Position numbers and translations under genes: made by a program. A stretch of DNA of 64,000 nt, taken from positions 2,356,001 through 2,420,000 of the forward strand of contig NZ_CP073105.1 in NCBI RefSeq assembly GCF_018138085.1, written 5' to 3'. The notes below the pieces were generated by a model. That model saw nothing but the letters and a program-made list of their open reading frames with translations, was not told where the DNA came from and ran no database searches. This DNA comes from Stutzerimonas stutzeri (GTDB lineage Bacteria > Pseudomonadota > Gammaproteobacteria > Pseudomonadales > Pseudomonadaceae). Of the stretch, positions 28,554-38,814 are shown in pieces (position 1 is the stretch's first letter; the number at the start of each line of letters is the position of its first letter).

Positions 28554-29783
28554 TCAGCTGCTCGGGCGGCGCGCCACGTTGTGCTCGACGACCTCGGTCT
28601 TGAATGCCGCCGTGATCGCACGGTTCTGTTCACGCAACGCGGCCAGGGTGTCGGCGTCGGCCATCGGCACGTTTTGCGGCGCGACTGTTGCGCCTGGGCG
28701 AACGCGCTGCAGGCCGTTGACGACAATGGTTTCACCTTGATCGAGGCCGTTACGCACGATGCGCAGGCCTTCGAGCTTGGGCCCCAGCTCGACGGAGCGG
28801 TAACTGACCTTGCCGTCATCGCCCAACACCAACACGAACTTCTTGCCGAGATCGGTTCCCACCGCGACGTCCTTGATCAGTACCGCCTCGTAGGTGGCGC
28901 TGCCGACCAGCTTCAGTCGCGCGTAGAGCCCCGGCGTGAAGCTGCCGTCACGGTTGTCGAATACGGCGCGGCCGCGAATGGTGCCGGTACGTGGATCGAC
29001 CTGGTTGTCGATGAAGTCCATGTGCCCGAGGTGCGGATGACCGTCTTCGCTGGAAAGGCCGAGGTAGACGGGCGTCGCTTCACCACGTTCACCATCGCGG
29101 GCCAGCTCGCGGTACTTGAGATAGGTGCGCTCGTCCGCCTCGAAGTAGGCATAGACCTTGTCAGTGGACACCAGCGTGGTGAGCAGGGCTTCGCCTGCAT
29201 TGACCAGGTTGCCGGCGGTGATCAGCGCGCGTCCGACGCGGCCATCGATGGGTGCGGTCACGCGGGTGAAGCTGAGGTCCAGCTTGGCCGCATCCAGCTG
29301 CGCCTGGATGGCCGCGACCGCGGACTTCGCTTCGCTGGCGGCGCTGATACGGGCGTCGGCGAGCTCGGCAGAAATGGCATTCTTGGCCCGTAGCCGTTCA
29401 CCACGTTCGGCCTCCCGGGAGGTGCGGCGCTCGGCAGCGCGCGCTTGTTGCAGCTCGGCTTGCAAGCGCTTTACCTGCGCTTCGAATGGGCGGGGGTCGA
29501 TCTGGAACAACAGATCGCCTTTCTTGACCAGTGCGCCTTCATGAAAGGCGACCTTGTCGATGTAGCCCGACACCCGGGGACGGACCTCCACCGACTCCGG
29601 AGCCTCCAAGCGCCCGGTGAGCTCGTCCCATTCGGTGACCTGCTGCTCGATGACTTCAGCGACGCTGACCTGAGGCGCGGGCATTGCCGCTTCGGTGGCT
29701 TCTGGCGCTTGCCCGCACGCGCCAACGAGGGCAGCGGCAACCGCGACCAGTGGGTAACGCAAGGCTTTGAGTGAACGTTCCAT
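28554..29783 (-). CDS. mexE: RND periplasmic adaptor MexE
   Basis: This 409-residue adaptor has a lipoprotein-type signal (MERSLKALRYPLVAVAAALVGAC, Cys about 23), lipoyl halves ([60 protein letters not shown]), a helical hairpin and beta-barrel domains. GGAG sits 6 bases before the ATG at 29783; the longer frame upstream has no signal character. It is the first gene of mexEF-oprN. Transcription probably depends on MexT through the box at 29863-29886. Confidence 0.93.
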   Translation of the reverse strand: MERSLKALRYPLVAVAAALVGACGQAPEATEAAMPAPQVSVAEVIEQQVTEWDELTGRLEAPESVEVRPRVSGYIDKVAFHEGALVKKGDLLFQIDPRPFEAQVKRLQAELQQARAAERRTSREAERGERLRAKNAISAELADARISAASEAKSAVAAIQAQLDAAKLDLSFTRVTAPIDGRVGRALITAGNLVNAGEALLTTLVSTDKVYAYFEADERTYLKYRELARDGERGEATPVYLGLSSEDGHPHLGHMDFIDNQVDPRTGTIRGRAVFDNRDGSFTPGLYARLKLVGSATYEAVLIKDVAVGTDLGKKFVLVLGDDGKVSYRSVELGPKLEGLRIVRNGLDQGETIVVNGLQRVRPGATVAPQNVPMADADTLAALREQNRAITAAFKTEVVEHNVARRPSS

Positions 29784-29862
29784 GCTTGACTCCGCAACTC
29801 GAGTTTTTATCGATGGCGGGAGTGTGAAGGGTGGTCCCGCGATGCAGAAATCGAACGAGCCG

Positions 29863-29886
29863 AAGGTGAATATCATTGCCGGTGAT
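29863..29886 (-). promoter_or_regulatory. mexE: Putative MexT-binding box upstream of mexE
   Basis: Read on the minus strand this is ATCA-N5-AATGAT-N4-ACCTT. The published MexT consensus is ATCA-N5-GTCGAT-N4-ACYAT, so the outer ATCA, GAT and ACC parts and all spacings match. It lies about 80 bases before the mexE start and in the same orientation as the second copy before mexS. Confidence 0.65.
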
Positions 29887-29924
29887 GGGCGCGCATAAAG
29901 CATCAGCGCAGGCGAGGGTAAAGC

Positions 29925-30400
29925 TTCGCGACCAGGGTCGCTCCCACAAAAAACTGGAAGTGCAGGATTACAGGTTGCGCTAACTCGTGGGAGCGGTCTC
30001 GACCGCGAAAAGACTCCGCTCACCGCCATCTACCAACGAGCACCGCGCAACATTCATTCGCGACCAAGGTCGCTCCCACGAAAAGCTGAAAGTGCAGGAT
30101 TACAAGCTGCGGCTGGCCCGTGGGAGCGGTCTCGACCGCGAAAAGACTCCGCCCACCACCATCTACCAACGAGCACCGTGCAGCACTCATTCGCGACCAA
30201 GGTCGCTCCCACGAAAAGCTGAAAGTGCAGGATTAAGGCTGCGGCTAACTCGTGGGAGCGGTCTCGAACGCGAATGGACTTCGACTCCACCGACCAAAGT
30301 GCACCGTGCAGCACCCATTCGCGACCAAGGTCGCTCCTACAAAAAGCTGGAAGTGCACGATTACAGTTGCGGCTACCGTGGGAGCGGTCTTGACCGCGAA
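29925..30400. repeat. REP-type repeat array (about 3.6 units of 128-133 bases) between mexT and mexE
   Basis: Units begin at 29925, 30057, 30190 and 30318 (last one partial). Each carries an inverted pair, TTCGCGACCAAGGTCGCTCC near its start and GGGAGCGGTCTCGACCGCGA about 60 bases later, so each can fold into REP/BIME-like hairpins. The linkers (AAAGCTGAAAGTGCAGGATTA and the stretch CATCTACCAACGAGCACCG) are also repeated, showing tandem duplication of the entire unit. Pseudomonas REP cores look like this. Confidence 0.88.
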
Positions 30401-30451
30401 TGGACTCCAGGGCGCCGACTCATGGCGCGTGAGATCCAGGAGCCGCGACTG

Positions 30452-31369
30452 TCAGAGACTATCCGGGTCGCCGACGAACATCTGGATACGCGAGCGCAGC
30501 CAGCGCTCTGCGGGGTCGTTGTCCTGCGCGCCGCGCCAGGCCATGGACAATTCGAAGTCCTGGCTGGTCTCGAATGGCAGCGGCTCGGCGCGCACGCCGC
30601 CATTGGCGGCGAGGGCGGATGCGGCGTAGTCCGGCAGGGTTGCGACCAGGTCGGTGCCGGCGAGCAGGCTGGCCAGCCCGTTGAACTGCGGTACCGCCAG
30701 CACCACCTTGCGCTTGCAGCCGTGTAGCGCCAGCTCTTCGTCGATATAGCCGTTCAGGTCGCCCGCGAAGGACACCATGGCATGCGGACGCGAGCAGTAA
30801 TCTTCCATGGTCATGCGCCCGGGAATGCTGTCGGCACGCAGCAGCATCGGTTTCGGCCGGCGGAGCACCTTGCGCTTGGCGTTGGCGGGCAGTTCCTCGG
30901 TGTAACAGACGCCCACCGAGATTTCTCCGGAGGCGAGCAAGCCTGGCATCAATAGGTAGTTGGCACGGCGCACCACCAGTACCACACCGGGCGCTTCGGC
31001 CCGGATGCGCCGAAGCATTTGCGGTAACAGAGCGAATTCGACTTCGTCGGTCAAACCGATACGGAACACCAGTTCACTGGTGGCCGGATCGAAGCTCGAG
31101 GCACGGCTGACCGCGGTGGAGATCGAGTCCAGCGCGGGGGAGAGCAGGCTGGCGATCTCCTGGGCGCGGGCGGTCGGTTCCATGCTGCGGCCGGTGCGCA
31201 CGAACAGCGGGTCGTCGAACAAGGTGCGCAGGCGTGCCAGTGCGGCACTGATCGCCGGCTGGCCGAGAAACAGCTTTTCGGCCGCCCGGGTCACGCTGCG
31301 CTCGTGCATCAGCGTTTCGAAGACGATAAGCAGGTTGAGATCCACACGGCGAAGGTCGTTGCGATTCAT
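30452..31369 (-). CDS. mexT: LysR-family activator MexT
   Basis: This is a 305-residue LysR regulator. The N-terminal helix-turn-helix region MNRNDLRRVDLNLLIVFETL, MHERSVTRAAEKLFLGQPAISAAL and FDDPLFVRTGRSMEPTARA match P. aeruginosa MexT. The effector domain retains RRANYLLMPGLLASGEISVGV and AWRGAQDNDPAERWLRSRI. MexT activates mexEF-oprN and mexS in response to disulfide or electrophile stress. The reading frame is intact; the 8-base duplication that inactivates MexT in some P. aeruginosa laboratory lines was not tested for. The ATG at 31369 is preferred to a GTG 9 bases upstream. Confidence 0.93.
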   Translation of the reverse strand: MNRNDLRRVDLNLLIVFETLMHERSVTRAAEKLFLGQPAISAALARLRTLFDDPLFVRTGRSMEPTARAQEIASLLSPALDSISTAVSRASSFDPATSELVFRIGLTDEVEFALLPQMLRRIRAEAPGVVLVVRRANYLLMPGLLASGEISVGVCYTEELPANAKRKVLRRPKPMLLRADSIPGRMTMEDYCSRPHAMVSFAGDLNGYIDEELALHGCKRKVVLAVPQFNGLASLLAGTDLVATLPDYAASALAANGGVRAEPLPFETSQDFELSMAWRGAQDNDPAERWLRSRIQMFVGDPDSL

Positions 31370-31523
31370 GCCTTTCACTTCAAGCGAGGGTCAGACGAAG
31401 GGCGCGGCTGACTTCAGGGTGCGGCTGCATTCTAGACAGATCGGCGCTACGGCGGCATGTACATTTCCGCTTTGCAATTACACAAACCTGCAGGTTGTGA
31501 TGCGGCTTTACATACAGCACATC

Positions 31524-31547
31524 ATCATTCCTACGCATGGCGACTAT
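31524..31547 (+). promoter_or_regulatory. mexS: Putative MexT-binding box upstream of mexS
   Basis: ATCA-N5-ACGCAT-N4-ACTAT matches both outer blocks of the MexT consensus (ATCA and ACYAT) with exact spacing. It lies 86 bases before the mexS start in the mexS/mexT divergent region. Confidence 0.65.
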
Positions 31548-31632
31548 CGAGCGGAATGCGGGAATCTCGGCTGGAGTTGTGCCGAAGGTGCAGATAGAGT
31601 CACTAACACAGTAGTAATCGAGGGGTCGTTCA

Positions 31633-32649
31633 ATGTCCCGTATCATTCGTTTCCACCAGTTCGGCCCTGCCGAAGTCCTGTGCTATGAGCAGCAGGAGGT
31701 GCCACGGCCAGGCCCCGGCGAAGTGCTGATCGGCGTTCGTGCTATCGGCATCAGCTGGAACGACGTGCTCTGGCGGCAAGACCTCGCACCGCGCCATGCG
31801 CGCCTCCCGTCCGGGCTGGGTAGCGAAATCGCCGGTGAAGTGCTGGCGGTGGGCGATGAGGTGGACGGTTTCGCCGTCGGCGACCAGGTGGCGAGCTTCC
31901 CGGCGCATGATCTCAACCAGTATCCGCTTTACGGCGAGCACGCGCTGCTGCCGCATACCTCGCTCGTTCGCTATCCCGACATGCTTGGCCCGATCGAGGC
32001 CTCCATTCACTACACGCCTGCGCTGGTGGCGTATTTTGCACTGGTCGAGCTGGCGCAGCTCGAACCTGGGCAGTATGTGTTGGTCACCCAGGCACGCCAT
32101 TGCACCGGTCCGACCGCCGTGCAGGTAGCGAAGGCTCTGGGCGCGCGAGTGATTGCCACGTGCGAGACCGCCGAGGATCGCGACTTCCTGCGCGAACTGG
32201 GTGCCGAAACGGTGATCGTGACCGAAGAGGAGGACCTGGTCGGGCGGCTGCAGAAGATTACTGGCGGTGCCGGTGTCGAAGTGGTGCTGGACGCTTGCGG
32301 GGGCTCGCAGATGAAGCTCTTGGGCGATGTCATCGCGCCGCGCGGCAAGCTCATTCTCTACGGGCTCAACGGGGGCAACGAAACGGCGTTTCCAGCGTGC
32401 GCGGCCTTCAAGAAGAACTTCAAGTTCTTCCTTCACTGCCTGTGCGATTTCACCGGCCAGCCGGAATTGGGTATCAAGCAGGATCGCGAGGCGGTCGAGC
32501 GCGCGCTGTTGCACATCAACCAGCTCACGGTCGATCGGCTGATTACGCCTCAGGTCGACAAGGTGTTTGGCTTCGATGACGTGGTCGAAGCGCATCGTTA
32601 CGTTGAAAGCGGCATACCGCGCGGGCGAGTCGCGCTTCGCGTCGACTGA
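31633..32649 (+). CDS. mexS: MexS, NAD(P)H quinone oxidoreductase-like protein
   Basis: This 338-residue zinc-independent medium-chain dehydrogenase has an N-terminal GroES-like domain (GEVLIGVRAIGISWNDVLWRQ) and a nucleotide-binding domain. The family AxxVGxxAIQ-type motif reads TGPTAVQVAKALGARVIATC, and the end is PRGRVALRVD. Position, divergent from mexT, and sequence fit PA2491/MexS. In P. aeruginosa its loss activates MexT and raises MexEF-OprN. The proposed role is detoxifying a MexT-activating metabolite. GAGGGG lies 7 bases before the ATG. Confidence 0.9.
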   Translation: MSRIIRFHQFGPAEVLCYEQQEVPRPGPGEVLIGVRAIGISWNDVLWRQDLAPRHARLPSGLGSEIAGEVLAVGDEVDGFAVGDQVASFPAHDLNQYPLYGEHALLPHTSLVRYPDMLGPIEASIHYTPALVAYFALVELAQLEPGQYVLVTQARHCTGPTAVQVAKALGARVIATCETAEDRDFLRELGAETVIVTEEEDLVGRLQKITGGAGVEVVLDACGGSQMKLLGDVIAPRGKLILYGLNGGNETAFPACAAFKKNFKFFLHCLCDFTGQPELGIKQDREAVERALLHINQLTVDRLITPQVDKVFGFDDVVEAHRYVESGIPRGRVALRVD

Positions 32650-32752
32650 ACAGGGCCGGCCCTGCGCGGCCCGATCATCGCTTCACAGAAACTTTTCCCC
32701 CACGGCTCAAGTCCTCCGAAGACAGGTTATTCACCTTGACGGAGGATTTTGC

Positions 32753-33610
<858 letters not shown>

Positions 33611-33634
33611 TCGCCAGCAAACAGGAGAAAGGGT

Positions 33635-34633
33635 ATGCCTCGCACGATCTGGAAGGGCGCTGTCAGTTTCGGTCTGGTGCATATCCCGGTTGCACTGGTG
33701 CCAGCCACCACGCGGCAGGGAATCGACTTCGACTGGCTGGATAAACGCAGCATGGACCGGGTCGGCTACAAGCGCATCAACAAGACCACGGGCGAGGACA
33801 TCGACAGCGAAAACATCGTCAAGGGTGTGGAGTACGAGAAAGGCAATTACGTCGTGATCAGCGACGACGAGATCAAGGCGGCCCACCCGAAAGCCACCCA
33901 GACGGTGGACATCGTCGCATTTGTCGATGCCAAGGACATTTCCTTCCTCTACATCGATACCCCGTACTACCTGACCCCGGATCGGCGCGGTGAAAAGGTC
34001 TACGCGCTCCTGCGCGAGACGCTGATCGAGACAGGCAAGGTCGGCATCGCCAATGTGGTGCTGCGTAACAAGCAGCATCTGGCGGTGGTCATGCCGCTGG
34101 GCAAGGCCCTGGTGATGAACACCCTGCGCTGGGCCGACGAGGTACGCGGTGTCGAGTATCTGGAAATGAAGGACGAGGCGCTCGATGCCGATCTCAATCC
34201 GCGCGAACTGGACATGGCCAAGCGCCTGGTCGAGGACATGAGCGAGGAATGGAACCCCGCGCAGTACAAGGACACCTTCCAGGACAAGATCATGGACCTG
34301 GTGGAAACCAAGGCCCGCGAAGGCAAGATCGAGGCGGTCGGCGGACCGGAAGAGGCGGTCGACCGTCGCAGTGCCGACGTCATCGACCTTACCGAGCTGC
34401 TCAAGCGCAGCCTGGCGGGCAAACCGGCGAAAAAGGCCGCGTCGGCCGAGGAAGACGACGACGAAGCCGAGCAGGCCAGCGAAGAACAGGCGCCACCTAA
34501 ACGCGCCAGTGGCAAGAGCACTGCGAGCAAGAAGGCCCCGGCCAAGTCGACGAGCAGCAAAACCGCCTCCGGCAGCAAATCGACGACGAGCAAGAGCACC
34601 GCCAGCAAGTCCGGTAGCAAGAAAGCCAGCTGA
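33635..34633 (+). CDS. ku: Non-homologous end-joining protein Ku
   Basis: This is a 332-residue bacterial Ku. The ring-forming core (residues 1 to about 255) opens with MPRTIWKGAVSFGLVHIPVAL. It contains KRSMDRVGYKRINKTTGEDI, YLTPDRRGEKVYALLRETL and YKDTFQDKIMDLVETKAREG. A long tail from about 262 is first acidic (EEDDDEAEQASEEQ), then Ser/Lys/Ala-rich. Lysine-rich Ku tails bind DNA and aid threading or ligase recruitment in other bacteria. Ku bridges double-strand breaks in non-replicating cells. It is followed 17 bases later by a LigD polymerase domain. In P. aeruginosa ku neighbours glgE; here the formate dehydrogenase operon separates them. Confidence 0.95.
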   Translation: MPRTIWKGAVSFGLVHIPVALVPATTRQGIDFDWLDKRSMDRVGYKRINKTTGEDIDSENIVKGVEYEKGNYVVISDDEIKAAHPKATQTVDIVAFVDAKDISFLYIDTPYYLTPDRRGEKVYALLRETLIETGKVGIANVVLRNKQHLAVVMPLGKALVMNTLRWADEVRGVEYLEMKDEALDADLNPRELDMAKRLVEDMSEEWNPAQYKDTFQDKIMDLVETKAREGKIEAVGGPEEAVDRRSADVIDLTELLKRSLAGKPAKKAASAEEDDDEAEQASEEQAPPKRASGKSTASKKAPAKSTSSKTASGSKSTTSKSTASKSGSKKAS

Positions 34634-34650
34634 ATTGGCGAGGGCCTCGC

Positions 34651-35586
34651 ATGACCGTGAAAACCGGCAAGAGCAACCGCCCCGACGTGGGCGGTATCGG
34701 CATCAGCAATCCTCAGCGGGTGATCGACGCGCAGAGCGGCGCAACCAAGTTACAACTGGCCCAGTACTATCTGGCTGTCGGTGACCGGTTGATCACACAT
34801 CTGGCCAACCGGCCACTGTCGATCGTACGAGCCCCCGAGGGGGTGGAGGGAGAACGCTTCTTTCAGCGTCATTGCGGGCGGTTGAAAATGCCCCATATGC
34901 GCGTCCTGGACAAGGCGCTCGACCCGGAACACGCGCGTCTGATCCAGGCCGACAGTGTGACCGCCGTAGTGGAAGCGGTACAGATGGGGACCGTCGAGTT
35001 CCACACCTGGAATGCCCGCAGCGATCGCATCGACCGTCCGGACCGGCTCGTCTTCGACCTCGATCCAGACCCCGAACTGCCGTGGTCGAGCATGGTCGAG
35101 GCCACATCGATGACCCTCGACCTGCTCGAAGGGTTGGGTTTACGAGCCTTTCTCAAGACCAGTGGCGGCCGCGGCATGCATGTGGTGGTGCCGATCGACC
35201 GTCGCCAGGGCTGGGATTGCATCAACGAGTTCGCACGCGGCGTGACGACACGCCTGGCTGCCGAGGCGCCCGAAAAGATCGTGGCGAAGATGGGGCCGAA
35301 AAACCGAGTCGGCAAGATTTTCGTCGACTACCTGCGCAACCAGCGCGGCGCCAGCACCGTGGCGGCCTACTCGGCGCGCGCACGCCCTGGGCTCGCGGTT
35401 TCCGTCCCCATTACCCGCAACGAGCTGGCAAAACTCGAAGGTGCGGATCAGTGGAACATCCTCAACGTGCAAGAGCGACTGCAAGAGCAGACTGCTGATC
35501 CCTGGTCCGATTACGGGGCGACACGCCAGACGATCACGGCGCGCCTGCTCAAAGCGCTCGATGTCACCACCTCAAACGACAGGTGA
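34651..35586 (+). CDS. Stand-alone LigD-type polymerase domain (archaeo-eukaryotic primase family)
   Basis: This 311-residue protein contains only the LigD POL domain. Catalytic aspartates are in VFDLDPDPELPW (Asp136 and Asp138), SGGRGMHVVVPID (about 169-181) is the nucleotide-binding segment, and the third aspartate is Asp226 in FVDYLRNQRG; these parallel Asp137/Asp139/Asp227 of M. tuberculosis LigD. No ligase KxDG motif and no phosphoesterase domain are present. In NHEJ such polymerases fill gaps, preferring ribonucleotides. It is co-directional with ku. The sealing ligase must come from elsewhere: either a separate LigD or another ATP-dependent ligase. Confidence 0.9.
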   Translation: MTVKTGKSNRPDVGGIGISNPQRVIDAQSGATKLQLAQYYLAVGDRLITHLANRPLSIVRAPEGVEGERFFQRHCGRLKMPHMRVLDKALDPEHARLIQADSVTAVVEAVQMGTVEFHTWNARSDRIDRPDRLVFDLDPDPELPWSSMVEATSMTLDLLEGLGLRAFLKTSGGRGMHVVVPIDRRQGWDCINEFARGVTTRLAAEAPEKIVAKMGPKNRVGKIFVDYLRNQRGASTVAAYSARARPGLAVSVPITRNELAKLEGADQWNILNVQERLQEQTADPWSDYGATRQTITARLLKALDVTTSNDR

Positions 35587-35733
35587 CCTTCCCATTGGCC
35601 AAACCCCAGCTAGCCTTGAACTAGCGCAGCGAACATGCGCCAGGCTCGTCGTCGGTCTGCAGGAACCATCGTAGAGCGGTTGCAGTCGACTTATTCGATG
35701 AGCAGAACATAACAAAGCAGACAGGAGATACCG

Positions 35734-38700
35734 ATGACCGTGCGAGTATCCCGGCGACAGTTCCTGAAGTTCGGTGCGGCTGGTATAGGCGCATCGAGCA
35801 TGGCCATGATGGGGTTTGCGCCTGATGAAGCCGTAGCGTCAGTACGTCATTTCAAACTGACTGGCGCCAAGATCGCTCGCAACATCTGCACCTACTGTTC
35901 GGTAGGGTGCGGCATGTTGCTCTATTCCCGCGGCGATGGCGCCGCCAACGTGATCGACGACATCTACCACGTCGAAGGCGACCCGGATCATCCGGTCAGC
36001 CGCGGCTCGCTCTGCCCGCGGGGCGCGGGTGTGCTGGACTTCATCAAGAGCCCGTCGCGGGTCAAGTACCCCGAGGTACGCGATCCCTACACCAATGAGT
36101 GGAAGCGCATCAGCTGGGACGAAGCCTTGACGCGTATTGCGCGGCATATGAAAGACGACCGCGACCGCAATTTCGAAACCCATGACGAACAGGGCAGGCT
36201 GGTCAATCGCTGGATGACCACCTCGATGGTCGCGGCTTCGGCCTGCACCAACGAGACGGCGTACCTGACGCAGAAGATCACCCGTGCCCTGGGCATCCTC
36301 AAGCTAGACAACCAGGCGCGCGTCTGACACGGACCAACGGTGGCAGGTCTTGCCCCTTCATTTGGTCGCGGTGCCATGACGAACCACTGGACGGACATCG
36401 GCAACGCCAATGTCATCTTGTCCATGGGCGGCAATTCCGCTGAGGCACACCCGGTCGGTTTCCGCTGGGTCATGAAAGCCAAGGAGCGTAGCAATGCGAT
36501 CCTCATTTCCATCGACCCCCGATTCAACCGCACCACGGCGGTGGCCGATTATCACGCCTGGATTCGTACCGGCACGGATATCGTGTTCCTGGGTGGTTTC
36601 ATCAACTACCTGATCGAGACCGATCGCTACGCCCACGAATATGTGCGCGAGTACACCGATGCCAGCCTGATCGTGAAGGAAGGGTTCGGCTTCGAGGATG
36701 GCCTGTTCACCGGCTACGACGAGGACAAGCACCACTACGACCGCAAGACGTGGAACTACGAGCTGGACGAAAACGGCTTCGCCCGGCGCGACCCGAGTCT
36801 CGAGCATCCAAGGTGCGTATTCCGCCTGCTGCACGAGCACTACAGTCGCTATACCGTCGATCAGGTCGAAACCGTCTGCGGCATGCCGAAGGACACGGTG
36901 CTGCAGCTCTGGGATCTCATGGCGCAGACGTCGGCCCCCGACAAGACCATGACGATCCTCTATGCCCTGGGCTGGACCCAGCACACCATCGGCTCGCAGA
37001 TCATCCGCTGTGGCGCCATGGTGCAGCTCCTGCTGGGCAACATGGGTATGCCGGGCGGCGGCGTCAACGCGCTGCGGGGCCACTCCAATATCCAGGGCCT
37101 GACCGACATCGGTCTGCTGTCGAACCTGCTGCCGGGTTACATGAACCTGCCGTCGGTAGACCTGCAGTCCTATGACGCTTACATGAAGACCCGCATCAAA
37201 CCGCCGATGCTGGAAGGTGAGGTGTCCTACTGGAAGTTCTACGAGCGGTTCTTCGTAAGCCTGATGAAGGACTGGTACGGCGACGTGGCTACGAAGGAAA
37301 ACAACTGGTGCTATGACTGGTTGCCCAAGCTCTCCGAGCCCATCTACGACGTGCTCTACGCGGTCAACGATATGACCCTGGGCAAGATGACCGGGGCCTT
37401 CTGCCAGGGCTTCAACATACTGGCGTCCTTCCCGAACAAGGCGAAGGTGCTCGAAGGTCTGTCGAAGCTCAAGTTCCTGGTCATCATGGACCCGCTGACC
37501 GTGGAAACCGGCGAGTTCTGGAAGAACTTCGGCGAATACCACGACGTCGATCCGTCGCAGATCGGTACCGAGGTGTTCCGCCTGCCCACCACCTGCTTCG
37601 CCGAGGACTCCGGCTCCATCACCAACAGCTCGCGGTGGTTGCAGTGGCATGACAAGGCGGCACCCGGTCCGGGCGAGTCGATGACCGACACCGAAATCCT
37701 CGGCGAGGTGATGCTGCGGCTCAAGGCGATGTATCAGGAGGAGGGCGGTGCCTTCCCCGATCCAATCCTCAACCTCAGCTGGAACTACAAGGTTCCGAGC
37801 GCACCGGCCGCGTCCGAGCTGGCCATGGAGTACAACGGTCGCGCGCTGGCGGACCTGACCGACGATACCGGCAAGGTCATTCGCCGCAAGGGCGAACAGC
37901 TGAAGGATTTCAGCGAGCTGCGAGCCGATGGGACCACCGCCTGTGGCTGCTGGATCTACTCCGGCGCCTGGCCACAGGAAGGCAACATGATGGTCCGCCG
38001 CGACAACTCCGATCCTTACAACACCGGCAACACCCTGGGATGGGCCTGGGCCTGGCCGATGAACCGCCGGCTGCTGTACAACCGCGCCTCGGCTCGACCG
38101 GATGGCACGCCCTGGGCACCGAACAAGGCGTTCATCTGGTGGGACGGCGAACGCTGGACGGGCGCCGACGTGCCCGATTTCCCGCTGACCTCGCCGCCGT
38201 CCGCCGGCGTCCGGCCGTTCATCGTCACGCAAACCGGGACCGGTCACTTGTTCTCCAGCGAATGGCTGAACGAGGGGCCTTTCCCGGAACATTACGAACC
38301 GATGGAAAGCCCGATCGACCGCAACCCGATGAGCCCGAACAACCCTTTGGCGATGCATAACCCGGTCGCACGGGTATTCGAGCAGGACAAGGATTCGTTC
38401 GGGTCGAACAAGGAGTTCCCCTACGCGGCGACGACGTACCGGCTGACCGAGCACTTCCACTTCTGGACGACCCATGCACGGCTCAACTCGATCGCGCAGC
38501 CCGAGAAGTTCGTCGAGATCGGCGAAGTGCTCGCAGGCGAGCTGGGCATCGTGGCCGGCGAGCGGGTGCGGGTTCGCTCCAAGCGCGGCTTCATCACCGC
38601 CGTCGCGGTGGTGACCAAGCGACTGGTGCCGCTCGAGATCGACGGCCGCACCGTGCATCAGGTTGGCATACCGATTCACTGGGGCTTCAAGGGCGTCGCG

Positions 38701-38814
38701 AAAAAGGCGTACCTGACCAACACCCTGACGCCCTTCGTAGGTGACGGGAACACCCAGACACCGGAATTCAAGTCGTTTCTGGTGAACGTCGAAAAAATCG
38801 GAGGTGCCGTCTGA
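35734..38814 (+). CDS. fdnG: Formate dehydrogenase-N alpha subunit, selenoprotein (UGA = Sec198)
   Basis: This is a 1026-residue periplasmic molybdopterin enzyme oxidising formate to CO2. The Tat signal ([18 protein letters not shown]) marks export as a folded complex. The [4Fe-4S] ligands are [10 protein letters not shown] and, later, the Cys in SLCPRG. The in-frame TGA at 36325-36327 lies in [19 protein letters not shown], exactly the selenocysteine position of E. coli FdnG. A SECIS hairpin follows. The MoCo domains run through [17 protein letters not shown] to the C-terminal dinucleotide-binding domain ending near VEKIGGAV. A simple gene caller would split it at 36327 into two pieces, but it is one gene. 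The stop overlaps fdnH by one base. Confidence 0.96.
36325..36354 (+). promoter_or_regulatory. fdnG: Selenocysteine UGA codon and bacterial SECIS hairpin of fdnG
   Basis: The TGA at 36325 is followed by a stem-loop whose apical part is GGCA-GGTC-TTGCC (36342-36354). The conserved GGTC loop lies 18 bases after the TGA, the normal SelB-binding geometry. The lower stem is formed by bases just after the TGA. Confidence 0.88.

Noticed and set aside
29987..30727. 246-codon plus-strand frame across the mexT-mexE gap
   Set aside because: It is a translation of the REP array followed by the antisense of mexT. The repeated peptide follows the DNA repeat.
32688..32720. Possible AlgU (sigma-22) promoter before the SDR gene (GAAACTT ... 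TCCTC)
   Set aside because: The -35 has an extra base and the -10 is a poor match. Not strong enough to call.
36325..36327. Premature stop or pseudogene in fdnG
   Set aside because: The codon lies exactly at the conserved selenocysteine position with a SECIS hairpin, so the gene is intact.
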